Of a stretch of DNA of 50,477 nt, positions 41,370 to 50,477 are shown in pieces; the first letter of the stretch is position 1, and each line of letters begins with the position of its first letter. The stretch covers positions 1 to 50,477 of the forward strand of contig NZ_SMNT01000034.1 of assembly GCF_004348265.1 (NCBI RefSeq). The letters are read 5' to 3'. The notes beneath the pieces are model-generated. The model was not told the DNA's origin. It searched no databases and saw nothing but the letters and a program-made list of their open reading frames with translations. Source of the DNA: Methylobacterium segetis. Lineage in GTDB: Bacteria > Pseudomonadota > Alphaproteobacteria > Rhizobiales > Beijerinckiaceae. Both the position numbers and the translations under genes were made by a program.

Positions 41370-42526
41370 GTCCGATCGACCGCATCAAGACCTATGCCGG
41401 GGAGTTGACGGCGCTCCGCCGCGACATCCACGCCCACCCGGAGATCGGCTTCGAGGAGGTGCGGACCTCCGGCATCGTCGCCGACCTGCTGCAGGGCTAC
41501 GGCATCGAGGTGCACCGGGGCGTGGGGGGCACGGGCGTCGTCGGCGTGCTGAAGGGCCGCTCCGACAACGGCCGGCGGATCGGGCTCAGGGCCGAACTCG
41601 ACGCGCTGCCGATCGAGGAGGCGACGAACCTGCCCTACCGCTCGACGGTGCCGGGCAAAATGCACGCCTGCGGGCACGACGGGCACACGACGATGCTCGT
41701 CGGCGCCGCCCGCTACCTCGCCGAGACCCGCGACTTCGACGGCACCGCCATCTTCGTCTTCCAGCCGGCCGAGGAAGGATTGGGCGGCGCCCGCGCCATG
41801 ATCCGCGACGGCTTGTTCGAGCGCTTCCCCGTCGACGAGATCTACGCGCTCCACAACGCCCCGAACGGCCCACACGGCCGCCTCAAGACCCGGACCGGCC
41901 CGATCATGGCGGCGGCCGACTTCTTCGACATCCGCATCCAGGGGCGCGGCGCGCACGCCGCCGAGCCGCAACGGGGCATCGACCCGATCGTGGTGGCGAC
42001 CGCGCTCGCGCAGGCCATGCAGTCGATCGTCTCGCGCAACGCCGATCCGCTGAAATCCTGCGTCGTCTCGATCACCCAGATCCACGCGGGCGCGGCCTAC
42101 AACGTCATTCCCGAAGCCGCCCATCTCGCCGGCACGATCCGGACCTTCGACGGTGCGATCCGGGAGATGGCCGGCCTCCGCATCCGCGATCTGGCGAGGG
42201 GCTTCGCCGCGGCCTACGGCGCCGAGATCGAGGTCGAGATCCGCGACACGTTCTCGGTCCTCGAGAACCGCGCCGAGCAGGCGGCGGCCGCAGCCGAGAT
42301 CGCCACCGAACTGTTCGGCGCCGAGAACGTCGAGGCCGATTGCGTGCCCCGCATGGGCAGCGAGGATTTCGCCGACATGGTGATGGCGGTGCCCGGCGCC
42401 TATGCCTGGCTCGGCGGCACGCCGGGACCCGGCCTGCACAATGCCGCCTTCGATTTCGACGACAGCATCATCCCGCTCGGCAGCGCCTACCTCGCGCGGC
42501 TGGTCGAGCGGCGCACCGCCGCCTGA
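41366..42526 (+). CDS. M20-family amidohydrolase (hippurate hydrolase/aminoacylase-like)
   Basis: A 386-residue metallo-amidohydrolase. Visible: the typical N-terminus LRRDIHAHPEIGFEEVRTS, RAELDALPIEE, metal ligands Cys102, His104 and the following His107 in MHACGHDGHTTM, catalytic Glu in FQPAEEGLGGARAMI, and the lid-domain GRGAHAAEPQRGIDPI. The C-terminal CVPRMGSEDFADM supplies the distal metal ligand region. It belongs to the HipO/AbgB/IAA-amino-acid hydrolase group, which removes acyl groups from N-acyl amino acids; the actual substrate is unknown. Coupled to the FemAB-like gene by overlap, with GGAGA upstream. Confidence 0.9.
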   Translation: MSPIDRIKTYAGELTALRRDIHAHPEIGFEEVRTSGIVADLLQGYGIEVHRGVGGTGVVGVLKGRSDNGRRIGLRAELDALPIEEATNLPYRSTVPGKMHACGHDGHTTMLVGAARYLAETRDFDGTAIFVFQPAEEGLGGARAMIRDGLFERFPVDEIYALHNAPNGPHGRLKTRTGPIMAAADFFDIRIQGRGAHAAEPQRGIDPIVVATALAQAMQSIVSRNADPLKSCVVSITQIHAGAAYNVIPEAAHLAGTIRTFDGAIREMAGLRIRDLARGFAAAYGAEIEVEIRDTFSVLENRAEQAAAAAEIATELFGAENVEADCVPRMGSEDFADMVMAVPGAYAWLGGTPGPGLHNAAFDFDDSIIPLGSAYLARLVERRTAA

Positions 42527-42582
42527 CCGGAGGGACGCCCGCCTCTTCCCTCGGGCGTCCTCCGCAGGGCATGAGGGGCCCC

Positions 42583-43098
42583 ATGAGCAGCACGATCCAC
42601 GACTTCACGCCCGAGGCCGCCGACGGCACCCCCCACCCTCTGGAGCGCTACCGCGGCAAGGTCGTGCTCATCGTCAACACGGCCTCGAAATGCGGCTTCA
42701 CTCCGCAATACGAAGGGCTGGAGGCGCTCTGGCGCCGCCACCGCGAGGCGGGTCTCGCGGTGCTCGCCTTTCCCTGCAACCAGTTCGGCGCGCAGGAGCC
42801 CGGCGACGCGGACGAGATCGCCCGCTTCTGCAGCCTGACCTACGAGGTCAGCTTCCCCGTCCTCGGAAAGGTCGAGGTGAACGGGGCAAATGCCGATCCG
42901 CTCTTCGTGCATCTCAAGGCGGAGATGCCGGGGCTGCTCGGCACGCAGGCCATCAAGTGGAACTTCACGAAGTTCCTCGTCGGGCGCGACGGCCGCGTGA
43001 TCGGGCGCTACCCACCCCAGGCGAAGCCCGAGGCGCTGGAGGCGGCGATCATCGCGGCCTTGGCCGAACGCGACGGGATCTACGGCGAGGGGATCTGA
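42583..43098 (+). CDS. Glutathione peroxidase (Cys type)
   Basis: A 171-residue thioredoxin-fold peroxidase. The catalytic Cys37 is in NTASKCGFTPQY, where animal enzymes carry selenocysteine. The partner residues Gln67 (FPCNQFGAQEPG) and Trp126 (KWNFTKFL) complete the active-site set. IHDFTPEAADGTPHPLERYRGKVVLIV is the usual opening. Bacterial Cys-type enzymes commonly use thioredoxin rather than glutathione. I chose the second of two near ATGs (MSSTIHDF) since the preceding MRGP adds nothing conserved. It converges with the CDF gene, leaving one base between stop codons. Confidence 0.93.
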   Translation: MSSTIHDFTPEAADGTPHPLERYRGKVVLIVNTASKCGFTPQYEGLEALWRRHREAGLAVLAFPCNQFGAQEPGDADEIARFCSLTYEVSFPVLGKVEVNGANADPLFVHLKAEMPGLLGTQAIKWNFTKFLVGRDGRVIGRYPPQAKPEALEAAIIAALAERDGIYGEGI

Positions 43099-43099
43099 C

Positions 43100-44077
43100 T
43101 CAGGCCCGCGCGGCCTGCACGGCCCGGATCTGCGCCTCCGCCGCGCTGCGCGCCTGGATCTCCACGAAGACCCGCCGCACCTTGCGGTGCCGCCCCTTGA
43201 GGGCTTGGTCGAGGCGCTCGACCATGCGCTCGACCTCGCCGGCGCTGAGGCCGTCGTCCACATCGAGGCTGACGTTGACCAGGATGTCGTCGGGGCCGAG
43301 ATGCTGCGTCAGCACCTCGTTGACGTGGTGGACGCCGGTCTCGGCGCGGGCCACCTCCCGGATCGCCGCCACGATCTCGGGATCGGCCGCTTCGCCGATC
43401 AGCAGGCCGTGGGTCTCGATCATCAGGAAGATCGCCATGCCGATCAGGACGAGACCGATCCCGATCGAGGCCCAGCCGTCGAGGACGGGCATTGCGAGCA
43501 CATCCGAGAGCACCACGCCGATGATCGCGATCATCAGGCCGAGGAGCGCCGCGACGTCCTCCACCAGCACCGTGAACAGGGCGGGGTCCTTGCTGCGGCG
43601 GATCGCGGTGATCGGCGGGCGCTCGCCCTTCTCCGCCCAGAACGACCGGATTGCGACGTAGCAGGAATACCCCTCCGCCGCGACGGCGAAGCCCAGGATC
43701 GCGAGGTTCACCCAGAAGCCCGAGACGTGATGGCCGAGGATGACCGCGTTCTCGACGGGCTCCGGGTGCCCGATCTTGTGAATGCCCTCGTAGATCGCGA
43801 AGGCACCGCCGCCGAGGAAGATGAACAGCGCGACGATGAAGGCGTAGAAGTAGACCTCGCGCCCGTAGCCGAACGGGTGGCGGGTATCGGCCGGCTTCTT
43901 CGCCCGTTTCAGGCCCACGAGGAGCAGGATCTGGTTCGCGGTGTCGACGAGGGAGTGAACGCCCTCGGCGAGCATCGCGGAACTGCCCGTGAGGACGGCG
44001 CCGACGAATTTCGCGGCCGCGATGGCGAGGTTGGCGCCCGCCGCGGTGTAGATGGCGCTCGTGCTCTCGTGGGCCAT
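43100..44077 (-). CDS. Cation diffusion facilitator (ZnT9-like subgroup)
   Basis: A 325-residue inner-membrane metal/proton antiporter with about six helices. The metal-site motifs are HSLVDTANQ (His41, Asp45) in helix 2 and VEDVAALLGL (Asp174 region) in helix 5. The C-terminal ~85 residues form the cytoplasmic regulatory domain (VHHVNEVLTQHLGPDDILVNVSLDV). The EDxAALxG motif and the conserved RHPFGYGREVYFYAFIVALFIFLGGGAFAIYEGIHK loop resemble the SLC30A9-like CDF subgroup rather than the Zn/Fe YiiP type. Likely substrates are Zn, Co or Mn, not resolvable from sequence. It ends one base from the gpx stop on the opposite strand. Confidence 0.92.
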   Translation of the reverse strand: MAHESTSAIYTAAGANLAIAAAKFVGAVLTGSSAMLAEGVHSLVDTANQILLLVGLKRAKKPADTRHPFGYGREVYFYAFIVALFIFLGGGAFAIYEGIHKIGHPEPVENAVILGHHVSGFWVNLAILGFAVAAEGYSCYVAIRSFWAEKGERPPITAIRRSKDPALFTVLVEDVAALLGLMIAIIGVVLSDVLAMPVLDGWASIGIGLVLIGMAIFLMIETHGLLIGEAADPEIVAAIREVARAETGVHHVNEVLTQHLGPDDILVNVSLDVDDGLSAGEVERMVERLDQALKGRHRKVRRVFVEIQARSAAEAQIRAVQAARA

Positions 44078-44247
44078 GCTCTCCGTTTCCCTGACGACCG
44101 GACATCTCGCCGGCCAAGCCTTGCCGTCATGCGTGGTGGCACAACGCCGCGGGAGGGGCGCGGGTTCGGGCGGAATCGGGCCACGCGCTCCCGTGGACGC
44201 GGGCCGGCGCCGCGTGCATCGTGCGGGCGCGACATTCCGGAGACGCC

Positions 44248-44706
44248 ATGACGACCGATAGCCCGGCGCCGCGCGCGCCCTACGACCCGGACAACATCTT
44301 CGCTCGGATCCTCCGGGGCGAGATCCCGGCCCACAAGGTCTACGAGGACGAGGCCACCCTCGCCTTCATGGACGTGATGCCCCAGGGCGAGGGCCACACG
44401 CTCGTGATCCCGAAGGCGCCGGCGCGGGGGCTCCTCGACGCGGATCCGGCCTCCCTCGCCGCGCTCGCGGCGAGCGTGCAGCGGGTGGCGCGGGCCGTGA
44501 AGGCGGCCTTCGCCGCGGATGGGCTGACGATCTTCCAGTACAACGAGCCGGCGGGCGGGCAGACGGTGTTCCACCTGCACGTCCACATCGTGCCCCGCCG
44601 CGAGGGCGTGCCGCTGAAGCGCCACGAGGGCGGCATGGCCGATCCCGACCTGCTCGCCGAGCATGCCGAGCGCATCCGCGCGGCGCTCAAGGCCGGCGAG
44701 GGCTGA
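44248..44706 (+). CDS. HIT-family hydrolase (Hint-like)
   Basis: A 152-residue histidine-triad nucleotide-binding protein. Evidence: PDNIFARILRGEIPAHKVYEDEATLAFMDVMPQGEGHTLVIPK, and the HLHVHIVPR triad at about residues 106-114, preceded by NEPAGGQTVFH. HIT/Hint proteins hydrolyse adenosine phosphoramidates or dinucleoside polyphosphates. The start is the ATG after CCGGAGACGCC. Length and motif order match alphaproteobacterial HIT proteins. It stands alone between CDF (divergent) and PilZ (convergent). Confidence 0.93.
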   Translation: MTTDSPAPRAPYDPDNIFARILRGEIPAHKVYEDEATLAFMDVMPQGEGHTLVIPKAPARGLLDADPASLAALAASVQRVARAVKAAFAADGLTIFQYNEPAGGQTVFHLHVHIVPRREGVPLKRHEGGMADPDLLAEHAERIRAALKAGEG

Positions 44707-44737
44707 GGCCGCCGCGGCCGGGTGGGGCGCGGGTTCG

Positions 44738-44755
44738 CTCTCCCGGTCCGGAGAG
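44738..44755. repeat. Extragenic palindrome CTCTCC-N6-GGAGAG
   Basis: CTCTCCCGGTCCGGAGAG, in the 129-bp spacer between the convergent HIT and PilZ genes. Member of the same palindrome family as 36124 and 40022. It could help terminate either transcript, but no T-run is present. Confidence 0.5.
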
Positions 44756-44835
44756 GCTCAGGGGCGCGGCTCATTCGGCGAGGACCGATAACCCTCACCC
44801 CGTTCGCGTTCGGTGCGGCCGACCCCTCCTGAGGC

Positions 44836-45246
44836 TCAGGCGGCGCTCGCGGGCGGGCTGCCCTGCGCCATCGTGGCCAGCAGCCGGCGGAGGGTCGCGT
44901 TCTCCGCCTCGAGCTCGCTCACCCGGCGCAGCAGTACCGCGATCGAGGCGTCCTCGGCCGCAGGCGCCGCCGCGGCGGCCGATTCCGGCCGCGCCGGCTC
45001 GTCGACGAAGGTGATCCCGATTCCGTCCGGGCGCCGCCAGCGCAGATGGGCGCGGTAGGTCCGCTCCTTCTGCGGGATGTAGAGATCGAACATCTCCGGC
45101 AGCGTCGTCGTCTCGCTGAGCGCGAGGCGGGCGCCTGCGGAGGACAGGTCGCGCACGAGGCAATCCATGCTCGACGCGTTGTTGTTGAAGATGATGCGCC
45201 CCTTGAGGAAGACCCTCTGGCGCGCCTCCTTGCGGTTTTCCGACAT
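44836..45246 (-). CDS. PilZ-domain protein with C-terminal coiled coil
   Basis: A 136-residue protein. The N-terminal ~80 residues are a PilZ domain with the c-di-GMP-binding RKEAR (RxxxR, residues 5-9) and DLSSAG (D/NxSxxG, residues 33-38) motifs both intact, so c-di-GMP binding is likely. Residues ~84-98 are an Ala-rich linker and ~100-126 (IAVLLRRVSELEAENATLRRLLATM) form a leucine-heptad coiled coil, probably for dimerisation. No effector domain is attached, so output is through a partner. It is monocistronic by appearance. The glycosyltransferase at 5102 is another possible c-di-GMP effector in this window. Confidence 0.9.
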   Translation of the reverse strand: MSENRKEARQRVFLKGRIIFNNNASSMDCLVRDLSSAGARLALSETTTLPEMFDLYIPQKERTYRAHLRWRRPDGIGITFVDEPARPESAAAAAPAAEDASIAVLLRRVSELEAENATLRRLLATMAQGSPPASAA

Positions 45247-45335
45247 CGGTCGGCCTCTAGAGATCCGTCAGCGGCCGCAACCTCGCATGGCAGCCCTTAA
45301 GGAATGCTCGCCGCGATCCCAGACCCGCGCAAGTC

Positions 45336-45569
45336 TCACGGGCAGGTGAAGCGTCTGTCCACCGTCTGGAACAGGTAGAAGCCGTTGAAGCGGATCGCCG
45401 TGTCGGCCGCCCGGCCGTCGAAATCGAGGGGGGCGGGGCCATGGTCGTCGAGCTTGCCGCCGAAGGTCCAGCGGCCTCCGCCGAGGAAGGCGGGCACGGC
45501 GCAGGCTTCCGGCACGGCGCAGCACAGGCCCTCGACGCTCTTGAGCCGGAACAGGTTGTAGCTTCGCAT
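45336..45569 (-). CDS. Small hypothetical protein
   Basis: A 77-residue protein of unknown function. Support for a real gene is the near-perfect Shine-Dalgarno GGAGGTGA five bases before the ATG and a sequence that does not look like G+C-driven noise: MRSYNLFRLKSVEGLCCAVPE, FLGGGRWTFGGKLDD, AIRFNGFYLFQTVDRRF. It contains four cysteines, including an adjacent pair, and many aromatics, and has no membrane helix or signal peptide. It stands 168 bp downstream of nadE on the same strand. Confidence 0.68.
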   Translation of the reverse strand: MRSYNLFRLKSVEGLCCAVPEACAVPAFLGGGRWTFGGKLDDHGPAPLDFDGRAADTAIRFNGFYLFQTVDRRFTCP

Positions 45570-45604
45570 CGGCTCACCTCCGCTTGGCCGCCGGAGAGCG
45601 CGCG

Positions 45605-45623
45605 GGCCGGTGGATCACCGGCC
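45605..45623. repeat. Perfect hairpin GGCCGGTG-GAT-CACCGGCC downstream of nadE
   Basis: An 8-bp G+C-rich stem with a three-base loop in the nadE/small-protein spacer. No T-run follows on either strand, so it may be a factor-dependent terminator or an RNA-stabilising hairpin. Confidence 0.45.
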
Positions 45624-45737
45624 GAAGCGTTCCGGGCTCCTGCAGCGGCACGGATTCCCGCGGGGCCCGAAGGCCGTGAATCGCGGGGTCAGGACCGGGC
45701 GGAGGCATAGTCGCACAATCCGTCGCGTTTGTGTCGA

Positions 45738-47792
<2,055 letters not shown>

Positions 47793-48018
47793 GGCGGCAG
47801 CGGACCTCAGGTGACGGGTGGTCGAGGGGAAGAGGGTAGTGCGGGCAGGCTCCGGCCTCCAGGGGAGGGGCCGCAGGGCAGGCCGACGCCGCGGACCGGA
47901 TCGGCCGAAGGCCGGGCCCGGGCGGGCCGGTTCAAGCGTCTGTTAACGACGATCGGCCTAACTGGCGGGGAGCCGCCCCCGCGGGCGGACCCCCGTTTCA
48001 GAGTAATCCTGAGAACCC
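47793..48018. other. Divergent spacer between nadE and ftsK-like gene
   Basis: A 226-bp spacer. Stop codons at 47944, 47959, 48004 and 48010 in the ftsK frame show that the translocase cannot begin further upstream. A hairpin CCGCCC-N4-GGGCGG lies at 47973-47988, in the 5' flank of ftsK. I see no convincing promoter for either gene. Confidence 0.5.
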
Positions 48019-50477
48019 ATGCGCGCATCGGGACGGCCTCCCTACTCTCTCCGTGATCCCTCCCGCCCCGGCCGGGGCGGTGACCGCTCCGGCCTGTCGA
48101 TCGGCGCCCTCGCCAACCGGCTGATGTCGCTCCGCGCGAGCCTGACCCGCCGGCTCGCGGGCACGCCGCCGCGTCCCAGCTACGCCATCGCCGGAACCCG
48201 CCCGGCGCCGAGCTGGCTCACCGCGCCGCAGGCCCTGGTCGGCCGCGACCGTGCCGGCGAGCCGGTCCCCGTGCCGCCGGACGTGCCGCGCTACGTGCCC
48301 CCGCAGCCGGACTGGTCGCACGAGGCCGGGGACGCGGCCGCCCCGCGCGAGACCTGGTCCACCGCCTCGACGGGCGCCTGGCCCGAGCACGTCTTCGACG
48401 ACCGGGCGCATCCCGACATGCTGGCGCAGCCGCCGGCCCGGCCCGAGAGCCGCATCGACGTCGCCGCCTCGGGGCCCGGCGTCCTGATCCGCTCGCCCCG
48501 CCGCCCCGCCGCGATCACGCCCGAGGGTGCCCCCGCGCCGGTTCCGGCCCCCGCTCCCGTGCCGGCCTCCGTGCGCTACACGCGGACGCCCGACACGATC
48601 CTGCAGGAGCGCCGCCAGCGCGCCCTCGACGCGGAGCGCGAGGCGCTCGCCCGCGCCCATGCCGAGGCCCAGGCCGCCCTCCTCGCCGCCGCCGCGGAGC
48701 AGGAGGCGGAGCGCGTCGCCGCCGAGCGCGCCGCCGAGGAGGCCGCGGTCGCCGCGGCGGCCCCGCCGCCCGAGGCCCCGCTGCCCCTGTGGCGCCAGCC
48801 CTTCGTCGCGCCCCCCGGCGTCCGCTTCTTCCGCACGCCCGACCGCCGCCCGACGCGGGGGGCGGACGCGGCCACCGCAACGGCGATCCCCGCCGCGGCC
48901 CTGCCGATCCCGGCCCCTGCGGCCGAGGAGCGGGACTGGTCCGACCTGCCCGACTGGTCGGCTGTGAAGCCCTGGTTCGACAACCCGGACTGGACCTCCG
49001 CCGAGGTCTGGGCCGCGATCCAGGCCGAGGCCGCCCCGCCGGCCCTCCCCGAGCCGCCCGTCGAGACGGCCGCCGAGGTCGCGCCTGCGGCCGTCGCCTC
49101 CGCCATCCCTGTGTCGCGGTTCGTCTCGATGCCGCTCGACATCTCGCATCTGCGCTCGCTGCCGCCGAACCCGGTCTACGTGCTGGAGCGTCTCGTGCGC
49201 TTCGAGAACATGCAGGCCCCGCGCCCGGCGAACACTCCGGACGGCGGCAGCGCGTCGGCGCCCGAGGCGGCGATCGTCGAAGCATCCCCCGCCGGGACCG
49301 TGCCGACGCCGGCCGCCCGCCCCTCCCTGTCCCTGGTCTTCGGCCCCGGCTCCGCGCCCGCTCCGGCCCCCGTCGCGCCCCCCGCGGCGCGCAATGCCCT
49401 CTCGGCGATGGCGGCCCGCGCCGCGATCCGCCCCGCCCGCCCGCCCGCGACGCCGGAGGCCACGGCATCGGCCGACATGGCATCCGCGCCCGAAGCGGCT
49501 CCGGCCGTGATGCCTCCCCTCGCTCCGCCCCGCCCGGCCGCCCTGCCGATCGCGCCGCGCCCCGTCCTCCTGCGCACCAAGGCGGTTCCCGAGGCCGAGA
49601 TCCCCGCCGCCGAGGCGGTCGCGGAGCCCGTCGACGCGGCCGCGCCGGAGATCGAGGTGCAGCCTGCTCCCGAGGTCCCCTCCCCTGCCCCGGCGCTGCC
49701 GGTGGTCGCGCCGCGCGCCGTCCTGCCGGAGCCGCGCAGCCACCTGATCCCGGCCGGCCGCCACCTGGCCGTGGCGGCGTTCGAGAACGCCGATTACGAG
49801 TATCCCTCCCTCGAACTGCTCGCCCTGCCGGAGGAGAGCGAGAGCGAGGAAGTCGATGCCGACGTGCTGGAGCAGAACGCGCTCAACCTCCAGCAGACGG
49901 TGCAGGATTTCGGGGTGCGGGGCGACATCCTGGCCGTGCGGCCGGGTCCCGTCGTCACCCTCTACGAGCTGGAGCCCGCCCCCGGCACCAAGTCGAGCCG
50001 CGTGATCGGCCTGTCCGACGACATCGCGCGCTCGATGTCCGCCGTCTCCGCCCGCGTCGCCGTCGTGCCCGGCCGCAACGTCATCGGCATCGAATTGCCG
50101 AACGAGATGCGCGAGACCGTCTATCTGCGCGAACTCCTGTCGGCCCCCGACTTCTGCGAGAGCAAGCACAAGCTCGCGCTGTGTCTGGGCAAGAACATCG
50201 GCGGCGAGCCGATCATCGCGGACCTCGCCCGCATGCCGCACCTGCTCGTGGCCGGCACCACCGGCTCGGGCAAGTCGGTGGCCATCAACACCATGATCCT
50301 CAGCCTGCTCTACCGGCTCAAGCCGGAGGAGTGCCGCCTGATCATGGTCGATCCCAAGATGCTCGAACTCTCCGTCTACGACGGCATCCCGCACCTGCTC
50401 TCCCCCGTCGTCATCGACCCGAAGAAGGCGGTCATCGCCCTCAAATGGGCCGTGCGCGAGATGGAGGAGCGCTACAA
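48019..50477 (+). CDS. ftsK: FtsK/SpoIIIE-type DNA translocase lacking N-terminal membrane helices (3' end outside window)
   Basis: The first 819 residues of a DNA translocase. Residues 1-590 are Pro/Ala-rich, low-complexity and hydrophilic, with a short Glu/Arg/Ala coiled-coil-like segment (about 196-245). Residues ~615-700 form the FtsK alpha/beta domain ([37 protein letters not shown] in register). The motor follows, with Walker A GTTGSGKS (746-753) and Walker B-like [12 protein letters not shown]. In-frame stops immediately upstream of the ATG rule out a longer N-terminus in this reading frame, so the usual four-helix FtsK membrane domain is absent. The motor C-terminus and any gamma domain lie beyond the window. 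Hence a soluble FtsK paralogue seems likely rather than the divisome protein. Confidence 0.88.
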   Translation, partial: MRASGRPPYSLRDPSRPGRGGDRSGLSIGALANRLMSLRASLTRRLAGTPPRPSYAIAGTRPAPSWLTAPQALVGRDRAGEPVPVPPDVPRYVPPQPDWSHEAGDAAAPRETWSTASTGAWPEHVFDDRAHPDMLAQPPARPESRIDVAASGPGVLIRSPRRPAAITPEGAPAPVPAPAPVPASVRYTRTPDTILQERRQRALDAEREALARAHAEAQAALLAAAAEQEAERVAAERAAEEAAVAAAAPPPEAPLPLWRQPFVAPPGVRFFRTPDRRPTRGADAATATAIPAAALPIPAPAAEERDWSDLPDWSAVKPWFDNPDWTSAEVWAAIQAEAAPPALPEPPVETAAEVAPAAVASAIPVSRFVSMPLDISHLRSLPPNPVYVLERLVRFENMQAPRPANTPDGGSASAPEAAIVEASPAGTVPTPAARPSLSLVFGPGSAPAPAPVAPPAARNALSAMAARAAIRPARPPATPEATASADMASAPEAAPAVMPPLAPPRPAALPIAPRPVLLRTKAVPEAEIPAAEAVAEPVDAAAPEIEVQPAPEVPSPAPALPVVAPRAVLPEPRSHLIPAGRHLAVAAFENADYEYPSLELLALPEESESEEVDADVLEQNALNLQQTVQDFGVRGDILAVRPGPVVTLYELEPAPGTKSSRVIGLSDDIARSMSAVSARVAVVPGRNVIGIELPNEMRETVYLRELLSAPDFCESKHKLALCLGKNIGGEPIIADLARMPHLLVAGTTGSGKSVAINTMILSLLYRLKPEECRLIMVDPKMLELSVYDGIPHLLSPVVIDPKKAVIALKWAVREMEERY

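Noticed and set aside
42583..43098. Selenocysteine glutathione peroxidase
   Set aside because: The catalytic codon is TGC (Cys37), not TGA, and no SECIS-like need arises.
47998..50394. 798-codon minus-strand frame opposite ftsK
   Set aside because: The plus strand has Walker A and FtsK domain sequence in a frame that stays open to the window edge. The minus-strand product is Gly/Arg/Asp low complexity.

Overview
The window is a very G+C-rich (roughly 70% by eye), densely packed bacterial chromosome segment with the look of a Hyphomicrobiales alphaproteobacterium. A class I lysyl-tRNA synthetase, a NasS/NasT nitrate-sensing pair, a fused transaldolase/phosphoglucose isomerase, GTG starts and small 'AANDNR'-type proteins fit Methylobacterium or a close relative. 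That assignment is inference: no rRNA or methanol-oxidation marker is present. I see no insertion sequence, phage, CRISPR array or tRNA.

Layout. 1-2.3 kb: end of a ClC channel, a tiny DUF1328 membrane protein, a short-chain dehydrogenase and a BrnT/BrnA toxin-antitoxin pair behind a perfect palindrome. 2.3-7.6 kb: lysK, an orphan solute-binding protein, a GT2 glycosyltransferase with a type II secretion ATPase-like N-terminal domain, and SCO1. 7.7-19 kb: assimilatory nitrate reduction, all on the minus strand: nasT-nasS, then a FAD oxidoreductase, a siroheme nitrite/sulfite reductase, a CysJ-like flavoprotein with a 4Fe-4S domain in place of the flavodoxin domain, nasA and cysG. The five-gene reductase operon is preceded by a sigma-54-type promoter and a leader that folds as a two-hairpin ANTAR target followed by a terminator. 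This matches the linked NasT, so I read the operon as doubly gated by nitrogen limitation and by nitrate.

19-29 kb: a TM-anchored hypothetical protein, a GH15 glycosidase, and a plus-strand run of central carbon genes (tkt, tal-pgi, gnd, pgl), which is the pentose phosphate pathway without zwf. 29-34.9 kb: two hypothetical membrane proteins, a two-domain dCTP deaminase, apaG, argE overlapping a SpeG-like acetyltransferase, and an exported Arg/Gly/Glu-rich protein with three exact-period 31-residue repeats. 35-38.6 kb: hslO and argD-argF, with a 5'-end hairpin in the argD leader. 38.7-43.1 kb: RidA-like protein, glycerophosphodiesterase, FemAB-like GNAT protein, M20 amidohydrolase and glutathione peroxidase. 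43.1-50.5 kb: CDF transporter, HIT protein, PilZ protein, a small conserved-looking protein, glutamine-dependent NAD synthetase, and the start of an FtsK-type translocase that appears to lack N-terminal membrane helices.

Several intergenic spacers carry similar short palindromes built on CTCTCCC...GGGAGAG, a probable dispersed repeat family. The strongest leads are the sigma-54 plus ANTAR control region, the receiver of NasT with His at the phosphoacceptor position, the Fe-S/CysJ hybrid reductase, the MshEN-like glycosyltransferase and the 31-residue-repeat protein.
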